NCBI GenBank assembly: GCA_022865525.1
Contig: JALHSV010000292.1
Coordinates: 1 to 12,074 of the forward strand
Direction of reading: 5' to 3'
Source of the DNA: Thermodesulfovibrionales bacterium
GTDB lineage: Bacteria > Nitrospirota > Thermodesulfovibrionia > Thermodesulfovibrionales > SM23-35
Length of the DNA: 12,074 bases
Positions 7,072 to 12,074 of the stretch are shown piece by piece. Numbering within the stretch: the first letter of the stretch is position 1; the number at the start of each line of letters is the position of its first letter. The notes under the pieces were generated by a model. The model ran no database searches. It worked only from the letters and a program-made list of their open reading frames with translations, and was not told the origin of the DNA. The position numbers were made by a program, and so were the translations under genes.

Positions 7072-7827
7072 CTACTTCTCAACCTTGGCAATTACCTCTT
7101 CAGGCACATCAAAGTTTGTGTAGACATTCTGAACATCCTCATGATCTTCGAGGGCTTCGATCAGTCTTATCATCTGTTCAGCGTGTTTTTCATCAATAGT
7201 CGCATAATTTTTCGGTAACATGGTTACCTCTGCAAAAGATACAGGGATGCCGGACTCCTCGATGGAAGCCCTCACCTTTCCAAGATTCTCAGGTGCTGTG
7301 ACGACCTCAAAGTTGTCCTCTTTCGGATCGTTCTTCATATCGTCAGCACCTGCTTCAAGCGCAACGGACATAAGGGTATATTCATCAGTCTTTGTCTTCT
7401 CGACGAGAATATATCCTTTCTTTTCAAACATCCAGGATACGCACCCTGCTTCACCCATATTCCCGCCATTTTTGGACATAATATGCCGTATTTCAGGAGT
7501 CGTCCTGTTCTTGTTATCTGTGAGAACCTCAAGGAGTATGGCAACGCCACCGGGACCATATCCCTCGTAAAACGTTTCTTCATAAGAAACCCCGGGGAGT
7601 TCGCCCGTGCCCTTCATGATCGCCCGCTTGATATTTTCACCCGGCATATTGACTTCTTTGGCTTTGTCAACGGCAGTTCGCAACCGTGGATTTCCTGTGG
7701 GGTCTCCTCCGCCAAGACGCGCAGCTATAGAGATTTCCTTGACAAGCTTTGTAAAGACCTTTCCCCTCTTTGCATCGGTACTCGCTTTTTTATGCTTGAT
7801 TTGAGCCCACTTGGAATGTCCGGACAC
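7072..7827 (-). CDS. yebC: YebC/TACO1 family protein
   Basis: 251 residues, the normal length, beginning MSGHSKWAQIKHKKASTDAKRGK, the family hallmark. GGGDPTGNPRLR (about 39-50), NMPGENIKRAI (about 60-70) and YEGYGPGGVAILLEVLTDNKNRT (about 87-109) are also characteristic. The family was long annotated as transcriptional regulators; later work ties mitochondrial TACO1 and bacterial YebC proteins to translation, notably relief of stalling at difficult sequences such as proline runs. The start is GTG, preceded by a run of seven G. It is the first gene of yebC-DUF502-glmU and has a good promoter just upstream. The common ruvC-ruvA neighbours of yebC are absent here. Confidence 0.96.
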   Translation of the reverse strand: MSGHSKWAQIKHKKASTDAKRGKVFTKLVKEISIAARLGGGDPTGNPRLRTAVDKAKEVNMPGENIKRAIMKGTGELPGVSYEETFYEGYGPGGVAILLEVLTDNKNRTTPEIRHIMSKNGGNMGEAGCVSWMFEKKGYILVEKTKTDEYTLMSVALEAGADDMKNDPKEDNFEVVTAPENLGKVRASIEESGIPVSFAEVTMLPKNYATIDEKHAEQMIRLIEALEDHEDVQNVYTNFDVPEEVIAKVEK

Positions 7828-7867
7828 CTTACCCCCCCTGGAAAGATATTTCTCCTGCTTTGATTAC

Positions 7868-7877
7868 AACTGCAGTT
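7868..7877. promoter_or_regulatory. Palindrome at the predicted yebC transcription start
   Basis: AACTGCAGTT is a perfect 10-bp palindrome. It lies just after the -10 of the yebC promoter and spans the predicted +1 (about 7873). It could be an operator, but ten bases is short and it may be chance. Confidence 0.3.
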
Positions 7878-7879
7878 TT

Positions 7880-7909
7880 ATGATAATGCTCAGGGAAATA
7901 TACTGTCAA
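7880..7909 (-). promoter_or_regulatory. Sigma-70-type promoter of the yebC-DUF502-glmU operon
   Basis: On the minus strand a perfect TTGACA (plus 7904-7909) is followed after 18 bases by TATCAT (plus 7880-7885). The -35 box overlaps the TGA stop codon of the upstream regulator gene. This starts a new transcription unit about 45 bases ahead of yebC. Confidence 0.65.
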
Positions 7910-9276
7910 GACTCGATGCCATACTCTTTGATCTTCGTAAGCAGGGTTTTATAACTCACCTGAAGGATTTCCGCAGCTTTGCTTTTGTTTCCTCTCGTCT
8001 CGTGAAGCGCGCTGCTGATTCGCTTTGTTTCAGCAGTTCGTAAAGCCTCTTTCGCTACAGATTCGAGTGTGCCCTCAGTAGACGAAAAAGCTGTGACAGG
8101 CCCCGATACAACTTCCTTGCTGAGAATGAAGTGATCGGGGGTGATCACTTCACCATCACAGAGAATGACCGCCCTCTCTATCGTGTTTCCCAGTTCCCTG
8201 ACATTTCCCTTCCAGTGATATCCCATAAGTATATCGAGTGCTTCCTTCGAGACATTCTTAACAGGCGTCTTCATTTCGTTGCAGTATTTATTGATAAAAT
8301 ATTCGACCAGCAGAGGTATGTCTCCCTTTCTCTCCCTCAGCGGTGGAACCCTGACAGGAAATACATTTAACCGGTAAAAGAGATCTTCTCTGAACTTTTT
8401 CTCTTCAACTGCCTTTTCAAGGTCCTTATTGCTTGCCGCAACAATCCTCACATCAAGTGTTATGGACGTTATTGCTCCGACCCGCTCAATTTCTCCCTCC
8501 TCAATTGCCCTGAGAAGTTTTGCCTGGATCGAAAGATCCATATCGCCGATTTCATCGAGGAATATCGTTCCCTTGTCGGCGAGCTGGAATTTGCCCAGTT
8601 TTCTGGCGTCTGCACCGGTAAAAGAACCCTTTTCGTGTCCGAAAAGTTCTGATTCAAGAAGGGCTTTCGGTATCGCAGCGCAGTTAATGGGTACAAATGG
8701 ATAGTGCTTCCGGCTGCTGAGATTATGAATGGCTCGTGCAAAGAGTTCCTTACCGGTACCGCTTTCACCAAGGATCAGCACTGTCGTCTTGGTAGCAGCG
8801 ACCTTCTGAACAATCTGCGCAACATCAACAATGTTCCTGCTTTTCCCGATAATCCCCGGCAGGCCAAATCTCGACGAAACCTCCTCTTTGAGCAGGATAT
8901 TCTCTGTAACAAGACGCTGGGTCTCGAGAGCGCGTTTTATGAGTATGATCAGGTGATCGGTATCGAAAGGTTTGGTGATAAAGTCAAAGGCTCCTTCTTT
9001 CATAGCAGACACAGCTGCTTCAACTGAACCGAATGCAGTCATGACAATAACCGGGGTAAGATGATTCTCCTCCTTGGATGCCTTCAGAACGTCGATACCG
9101 TTCTTGTCGGGGAGTTTCAGATCTGTCAGGACAAGATCAATCTTGCCGTTTTTCAGATACTTGATGCCCTTCGCTGCATCTCTGGCTGGAATGACCTTGT
9201 AGCCTTCGGCCTCAAGGGTCTCTTTGAGCATCGCTGCCATCGATTCTTTATCTTCCACAACAAGGATCGTCTCCAT
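7906..9276 (-). CDS. NtrC-family sigma-54-dependent response regulator
   Basis: Two-component response regulator that should activate sigma-54 promoters when phosphorylated. 456 residues, full length, three domains. The receiver (about 1-120) has the acidic pair Glu8-Asp9, phospho-acceptor Asp52 (VLTDLKLPD), Thr80 and Lys102. The AAA+ domain (about 143-380) has Walker A GESGTGKE (170-177), the sigma-54 contact loop as GSFTGA (217-222, a common variant of GAFTGA), Walker B TIFLDE (237-242) and an arginine-rich sensor segment near RLNVFPVRVPPLRERKGD. A Fis-type helix-turn-helix closes the protein (about 420-456, RGNKSKAAEILQVSYKTLLTKIKEYGI). It starts 6 bases after the mtnP-family stop, with only weak Shine-Dalgarno, so it is probably co-transcribed with that gene. 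No sensor kinase is in the window, so its signal and targets are unknown. Confidence 0.95.
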   Translation of the reverse strand: METILVVEDKESMAAMLKETLEAEGYKVIPARDAAKGIKYLKNGKIDLVLTDLKLPDKNGIDVLKASKEENHLTPVIVMTAFGSVEAAVSAMKEGAFDFITKPFDTDHLIILIKRALETQRLVTENILLKEEVSSRFGLPGIIGKSRNIVDVAQIVQKVAATKTTVLILGESGTGKELFARAIHNLSSRKHYPFVPINCAAIPKALLESELFGHEKGSFTGADARKLGKFQLADKGTIFLDEIGDMDLSIQAKLLRAIEEGEIERVGAITSITLDVRIVAASNKDLEKAVEEKKFREDLFYRLNVFPVRVPPLRERKGDIPLLVEYFINKYCNEMKTPVKNVSKEALDILMGYHWKGNVRELGNTIERAVILCDGEVITPDHFILSKEVVSGPVTAFSSTEGTLESVAKEALRTAETKRISSALHETRGNKSKAAEILQVSYKTLLTKIKEYGIES

Positions 9277-9282
9277 AAACTA

Positions 9283-10065
9283 TTATACCTTCGCTTCTCT
9301 CAGGGATTCTTTGCAGGCACATCCCCTTTTGGCAGGAATGAGATGGAACGTTTCCTTCAACAGGGTTTTGAGATGAATGGCGGATATATTCATAGTACTG
9401 ATAACTTCTGTTACGGTCAATTTTTTCCCGCTCATTCCTGCGGCGAAATTGGTGACAACGCTCACTCCTGCATAGCAAAGTTCTGCCTCGCGCGCAAGCG
9501 ATGCCTCAGGCATGGCTGTCATTCCGACAACATCAGCCCCCAAAAGAGAAAAGCTTTTTATTTCCGCTCTCGTCTCGAGCCTCGGCCCATTCACACACAC
9601 ATACGTGCCTGATTTATGCAGTGATATCCCGGATTTTATTCCGCCCTTCACAAGGGCTTCCCGTAAATCAGGGCAATATGGCTCAGTAAAATCTATATGG
9701 ATAACCCCCTCTTCCCCATGATAATAGGTTGTATCCCTGCCGCTTGTAAGGTCGATAATCTGATCGAGAAGCACTATGGAGCCGGGGACCATAGCAGGGC
9801 GAATGCCTCCTGAAGCGCCAAGTGATATTATTCTTTCTGCCCCGAGTTCCTTAAAACCCCATATATTGGCTTTATAATTGATTTTATGCGGTGGAATGCT
9901 GTGTGAAGAACCGTGTCTCGGAAGGAAAATGACATCCTTTCCCGAGAAATCAAAAATGCGATAGGCATCAGAAGGACTTCCGTAGGGAGTCATAATCTGC
10001 CGCACTTCTCTCAGATTAACTCCCTCAATATCATAGAGGCCGCTGCCGCCAATGATTCCAATCAT
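9283..10065 (-). CDS. mtnP: MTAP/PNP-family purine nucleoside phosphorylase, probably 6-oxopurine or methylthioinosine type
   Basis: Splits a purine nucleoside with phosphate to free base plus (methylthio)ribose-1-phosphate, in salvage of methylthioadenosine or nucleosides. 260 residues, usual length. Phosphate-binding GGSG (6-9) and RHG (50-52), SLGASGGIRP (81-90), VCVNGPRLETRAE (156-168) and GMTAMPEASLAREAELCYA (181-199) place it in the MTAP family. In true methylthioadenosine phosphorylases two aspartates in the TDYD motif hold the adenine amino group. Here the motif reads TNFA (205-208): Asn206 and Ala208 replace them, like the NWAAG motif of S-methyl-5'-thioinosine phosphorylases. So hypoxanthine/guanine-type substrates are more likely than adenine; the symbol mtnP gives the family only. 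AGGA lies 9 bases before the ATG. Confidence 0.85.
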   Translation of the reverse strand: MIGIIGGSGLYDIEGVNLREVRQIMTPYGSPSDAYRIFDFSGKDVIFLPRHGSSHSIPPHKINYKANIWGFKELGAERIISLGASGGIRPAMVPGSIVLLDQIIDLTSGRDTTYYHGEEGVIHIDFTEPYCPDLREALVKGGIKSGISLHKSGTYVCVNGPRLETRAEIKSFSLLGADVVGMTAMPEASLAREAELCYAGVSVVTNFAAGMSGKKLTVTEVISTMNISAIHLKTLLKETFHLIPAKRGCACKESLREAKV

Positions 10066-10103
10066 AATGGATATCCTGTATTTCCTTCCGGCATAGCTAA
10101 CCG

Positions 10104-10123
10104 TTCAATTGTACCATATTGAA
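10104..10123. promoter_or_regulatory. Inverted repeat TTCAAT-N8-ATTGAA between mtnP and lpxC
   Basis: Perfect 6-bp arms with an 8-base spacer, about 40-60 bases before the mtnP-family start codon. It could be an operator or leader hairpin for that gene, or a distant site for lpxC. Short AT-rich arms make chance possible. Confidence 0.3.
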
Positions 10124-10149
10124 TCAGTGCAGGATATTCTACTGTGTTA

Positions 10150-10179
10150 AATAATCCACACACCATTGTCAGCAGTCAA
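10150..10179 (-). promoter_or_regulatory. Weak candidate promoter for the mtnP-family gene and regulator
   Basis: On the minus strand TTGACT (plus 10174-10179) is a good -35; the best partner at 18 bases is ATTATT (plus 10150-10155), a poor -10. I see nothing better in the 10066-10200 stretch, and a promoter must exist somewhere there because the neighbour is divergent. Confidence 0.3.
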
Positions 10180-10211
10180 CACAAAGTTTCATTATCATTT
10201 TTTCATTACAT

Positions 10212-10226
10212 TAAAGTAATACTTTA
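10212..10226. promoter_or_regulatory. Palindrome TAAAGT-AAT-ACTTTA, candidate activator site for lpxC
   Basis: Perfect 6-bp arms with a 3-base spacer, centred about 120 bases upstream of the predicted sigma-54 start of lpxC. Enhancer sites for NtrC-type activators commonly lie 100-150 bases upstream and are palindromic. Function is inferred from position and symmetry only. Confidence 0.4.
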
Positions 10227-10282
10227 GCTCTTTCCTGATACATCACCTTTGAAGCCGATTTTCTGTATATCTGTCTTATTGC

Positions 10283-10304
10283 ATGAGGAGAGCTCTTTTC
10301 TCAT
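10283..10304. promoter_or_regulatory. 22-bp quasi-palindrome ATGAG...AGAGCTCT...CTCAT ahead of lpxC
   Basis: ATGAG (10283-10287) and CTCAT (10300-10304) flank a perfect AGAGCTCT palindrome (10289-10296), the inner one off-centre by one base. It ends 9 bases before the -24 element. It may be a protein-binding site next to the promoter; as RNA it would not be in the lpxC transcript. Confidence 0.35.
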
Positions 10305-10312
10305 CGTTACGC

Positions 10313-10328
10313 TGGCACTATATTTGCA
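10313..10328 (+). promoter_or_regulatory. Sigma-54 (-24/-12) promoter of lpxC
   Basis: TGGCAC (10313-10318), five bases, then TTGCA (10324-10328): 15 of the specified positions of TGGCACGNNNNTTGCW agree except the single G after TGGCAC, and the GG and GC dinucleotides have the required 10-base spacing. The predicted start is near 10339, giving a leader of about 38 bases. A TATAAT at 10332-10337 could be an overlapping sigma-70 -10 box, but no -35 hexamer is found at 16-19 bases (for example ACGCTG at 17). Confidence 0.75.
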
Positions 10329-10376
10329 AACTATAATAGAGCTTCACGTAATTTTATTATATTTAATCATACAATC

Positions 10377-11258
10377 ATGATGCGTTTACAAAGAACAGTA
10401 AAACAGGAAGTGAGCTTTGAAGGTATCGGCTTGCATACCGGCCGGCATTCCAGTGTCTGTCTGAAGCCGGCACCACGGGATACAGGCATTTTATTCGTAA
10501 GAAAGGACAAGGATTCACTCATTAAAGCGTCCGTAAACGCAGTTACTGATACCGCATTCGCTACAACAATTGGGTATAACGGCGCGAAAATCAGAACTGT
10601 TGAACATATCCTCGCTGCACTCGCCGGTCTTGGCATAGATAATACCTTTATCGAAGTGAATGGTCCTGAAATTCCTATCCTTGACGGAAGCTCTGTCGGG
10701 TTAACACAGCTGATTCTTGAGGCCGGGATTGCAAAACAGAGCAAGAAAAGGCCATTCATAAGAATCACGACCCCCATCTTACTCTCAGATGGTCATGCCG
10801 AGATAGCAGCTCTCCCTTTTGAAGGAAGACGTATCACATACAGGATCCAGTTTCATCACCATTTTCTTGGCGAGCAAAAGCTGAGTATTGATCTTACTGA
10901 GGAGAACTTTGTCGTTGAGATTGCTCCGGCAAGAACATTCGGTTTTCTCAAGGATGTTGAATATCTGAAAGCGAATGGATTTGCACGGGGTGGTTCCTTT
11001 GACAATGCCATAATACTGGGTGACAAAGGTATTATGAACTCTACAGCATTGCGGTTCAAAGACGAATTCGTCCGACATAAGATACTTGACCTCATAGGAG
11101 ATCTATCCTTATTAGGGTTCCCTATTCACGGCCATATTATAGCGAATAAGTCCGGGCACACCACAAATCTGAAATTTCTGAAAAAACTCCTCTCGTGCCC
11201 TGAATACTGGGAGCTGGAATCAGAATTGAGCCAGCAACCGGTCCTCGCATACACCTAA
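10377..11258 (+). CDS. lpxC: UDP-3-O-acyl-N-acetylglucosamine deacetylase
   Basis: Zinc enzyme of the committed step of lipid A synthesis, removing acetate from UDP-3-O-acyl-GlcNAc in the cytoplasm. 293 residues, usual length. The N-terminal GIGLHTG (17-22 region), zinc ligand His77 with Glu76 in VEHILAAL, GPEIPILDGSS (97-106), FGF (188-190) and the second metal site RHKILDLIGDLSLLG (233-247, His234 and Asp238, with Lys235), plus His261 in SGHTTN, are all present, so it should be active. ATG at 10377 or the adjoining ATG at 10380 could be the start; neither has a Shine-Dalgarno, the leader being AT-rich. It is the only plus-strand gene, is monocistronic and has a sigma-54 promoter. The usual fts, fabZ or lpxA neighbours are absent. 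Confidence 0.97.
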   Translation: MMRLQRTVKQEVSFEGIGLHTGRHSSVCLKPAPRDTGILFVRKDKDSLIKASVNAVTDTAFATTIGYNGAKIRTVEHILAALAGLGIDNTFIEVNGPEIPILDGSSVGLTQLILEAGIAKQSKKRPFIRITTPILLSDGHAEIAALPFEGRRITYRIQFHHHFLGEQKLSIDLTEENFVVEIAPARTFGFLKDVEYLKANGFARGGSFDNAIILGDKGIMNSTALRFKDEFVRHKILDLIGDLSLLGFPIHGHIIANKSGHTTNLKFLKKLLSCPEYWELESELSQQPVLAYT

Positions 11259-11283
11259 ATAACACTATATTTCAGTAAGTTAC

Positions 11284-11302
11284 AAAATTAGCTTGAATTT
11301 TT
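11284..11302 (+). terminator. Weak candidate terminator after lpxC
   Basis: AAAATT and AATTTT form a 6-bp A/U stem around a 6-base loop, followed by T then C. The stem has no G-C pair, so it is a poor terminator. It is the only candidate in the 11259-11335 stretch on the plus strand. Confidence 0.2.
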
Positions 11303-11335
11303 CTTCCGGATAGCGTTTTATATCTAAGAAGACCG

Positions 11336-11368
11336 CAAAAAGAAGGCTGGAGAATTTCTTCCCCAGCC
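11336..11368 (-). terminator. Intrinsic terminator of the small basic peptide gene
   Basis: On the minus strand GGCTGG, a G-U wobble, and GAA pair with TTC, U and CCAGCC to give a 10-bp stem closed by a GAAA (GNRA) tetraloop, followed by TTCTTTTT. On the plus strand the hairpin is followed by A, not T, so it acts on leftward transcripts. It lies 33 bases after the peptide stop codon. Confidence 0.8.
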
Positions 11369-11401
11369 CAAAAAATTGTGTGCGTGCGTGTAGAGGGAAA
11401 C

Positions 11402-11458
11402 TTATTTCTTCTTTGCGGTCTTTTTTGTTGCCTTCTTAGCTGCTTTCTTTGTTGCCAT
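11402..11458 (-). CDS. 18-residue Lys/Ala/Thr-rich basic peptide
   Basis: A tiny reading frame encoding MATKKAAKKATKKTAKKK, with ten lysines and no acidic residue. It is supported by a near-perfect Shine-Dalgarno (AAGGGGGTGAT) 5 bases before the ATG, a strong terminator 33 bases past the stop and a stem-loop just upstream, so it looks like a real gene. Composition resembles the Ala/Lys-rich tails of histone H1-like and HU-like bacterial proteins, which bind DNA or RNA through charge; a nucleic-acid-binding role is inference. It follows the winged-helix gene by 59 bases on the same strand and may share its transcript. It is convergent with lpxC. I cannot name a family with certainty. Confidence 0.7.
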   Translation of the reverse strand: MATKKAAKKATKKTAKKK

Positions 11459-11478
11459 TAACAATCACCCCCTTTCTT

Positions 11479-11506
11479 CCCGCATTTTTCATTCAAAAAA
11501 TACGGG
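11479..11506 (-). promoter_or_regulatory. Stem-loop in the leader of the small basic peptide
   Basis: On the minus strand CCCG-U-AUUUUU pairs with AAAAAU-G-CGGG around a 6-base loop: an 11-bp stem in which the only non-Watson-Crick pair is a U-G wobble. On the plus strand that pair would be a C-A mismatch, which favours a structure in leftward RNA. It ends shortly before the Shine-Dalgarno of the 18-residue peptide and has no trailing T-run, so it is not a classical terminator. Confidence 0.5.
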
Positions 11507-11517
11507 GCGCTCTGTGC

Positions 11518-12063
11518 TCAAAGTCGTCCTATGAGTGCAATGCGTTTGCCTGATAAAACCTTCTTCAGGCTGGCATCTCCTTTCTTCTTTTTGAGTCTGT
11601 ACTCCTCATCATCTATGATTGTACAGTCGATCTTTTGATCAAACCTCTTTTCAAGGTTTTTCAATTCTCGTGTAAGTGATGGCAACGCACCGATAACAAA
11701 CATGCTAACGGAGGACTCGTCATGCCCTTCGGCGTAGGGGCCATAAAGAAAGGCGGCTTTTGCACCAGATGCTCTCAGGACTGCCTTGAGTGCGCCAGGA
11801 AGGCCAAGGGATTTTGTTATGAGGTTTTTAAGTTCAGAAAACAGGGGTGATTCCTTATTCGCCTGGAAATATTTGAGGTTGACAATCTTCTCACTGGTTA
11901 AGATTTCCAACTGTTCAAGCTTGTCAAGTTCCCGCTTGATCCCGGATGGATTCTTTCTGAGCAGTTTTGCAATTTCCCGGATATAGAATTGTTCGTCCGG
12001 ACTGTTCAGAAGCAGGGAAAGAACATCTGCTCGTATCGATGATGAGAATAAACTTTTTAACAT
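11518..12063 (-). CDS. Winged-helix protein with a degenerate nucleotidyltransferase-like domain
   Basis: 181 residues in two parts. Residues about 1-70 form a winged helix-turn-helix of the ArsR/MarR-like type (FYIREIAKLLRKNPSGIKRELDKLEQLEILTSE), probably DNA-binding. Residues about 80-181 match the minimal nucleotidyltransferase domain often joined to such helices. In active members the motif is GSxARG followed by a D-x-D metal site; here it reads GPYAEG (108-113) and then SSVSMFVIG, so the serine, arginine and both aspartates are gone. It should not transfer nucleotides and may only sense a ligand or hold a partner. The ATG is preceded by GGTAG. Upstream context is cut by the window end, so an associated HEPN-type partner cannot be excluded. 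The 18-residue peptide gene follows by 59 bases. Confidence 0.75.
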   Translation of the reverse strand: MLKSLFSSSIRADVLSLLLNSPDEQFYIREIAKLLRKNPSGIKRELDKLEQLEILTSEKIVNLKYFQANKESPLFSELKNLITKSLGLPGALKAVLRASGAKAAFLYGPYAEGHDESSVSMFVIGALPSLTRELKNLEKRFDQKIDCTIIDDEEYRLKKKKGDASLKKVLSGKRIALIGRL

Positions 12064-12074
12064 TTCTTTCTACC

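Noticed and set aside
7071..7091. TTG at 7089-7091 as start of the DUF502 gene
   Set aside because: It would overlap yebC by 20 bases and add residues not typical of the family; the ATG at 7068-7070 gives the usual N-terminus.
9061..9612. Plus-strand reading frame of 183 codons opposite the regulator and phosphorylase genes
   Set aside because: It spans the antisense of two well-supported genes and their junction, and shows no domain, ribosome site or promoter.
10332..10337. TATAAT as the main sigma-70 promoter of lpxC
   Set aside because: No recognisable -35 hexamer lies 16-19 bases upstream, while the overlapping -24/-12 element is nearly perfect. It is kept only as a possible secondary promoter.
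11345..11368. Bidirectional terminator also serving lpxC
   Set aside because: On the plus strand the hairpin is followed by a C and a run of A, not T, so it should not end lpxC transcripts efficiently.

Overview
The window reads as chromosomal core DNA of a Gram-negative bacterium: LpxC implies lipid A, GatC implies amidotransferase-made Asn-/Gln-tRNA, and an NtrC-type regulator plus a near-perfect -24/-12 promoter imply sigma-54. Base composition looks like mid-40s %GC by eye. Gene content and protein style would fit Nitrospirota (Thermodesulfovibrio-like) or a deltaproteobacterial relative; this is an impression, not a proof. I see no transposase, phage gene, CRISPR array, tRNA or rRNA.

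Layout. All genes except lpxC lie on the minus strand, so transcription mostly runs right to left. (1) 122-2882: pcrA-gatC-panD, with its own promoter, an operator-like inverted repeat at the start and a clear intrinsic terminator at 7-32. (2) 3023-7827: yebC - DUF502 membrane protein - glmU - glmS. The first three are packed or overlapping and are preceded by a sigma-70-type promoter at 7880-7909. A 125-base gap with heptanucleotide repeats separates glmU from glmS, and the repeat family has run into the 3' end of glmU. (3) 7906-10065: a purine nucleoside/thiopurine phosphorylase (MtnP family) followed 6 bases later by a full-length NtrC-type sigma-54 activator with no sensor kinase beside it. 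(4) 10066-10376: divergent control region with a sigma-54 promoter and several palindromes ahead of lpxC (plus strand, 10377-11258). (5) 11336-12063: a winged-helix protein fused to a nucleotidyltransferase-like domain that lacks its catalytic residues, then an unannotated 18-residue Lys/Ala-rich peptide gene with an excellent Shine-Dalgarno sequence, an upstream stem-loop and its own GAAA-tetraloop terminator.

How it fits together. GlmS makes glucosamine-6-phosphate and GlmU makes UDP-GlcNAc, the common precursor of peptidoglycan and lipid A; LpxC commits that pool to lipid A. In this window the supply genes appear to be under ordinary promoters, while the committed lipid A step appears to need sigma-54 and an activator. 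The most interesting points are that promoter, the repeat-derived tail of GlmU, the dead nucleotidyltransferase domain and the tiny basic peptide with its RNA structures. I found no clear wholly new multi-gene system; the closest candidates are the sigma-54 control of lpxC and the small basic peptide locus.
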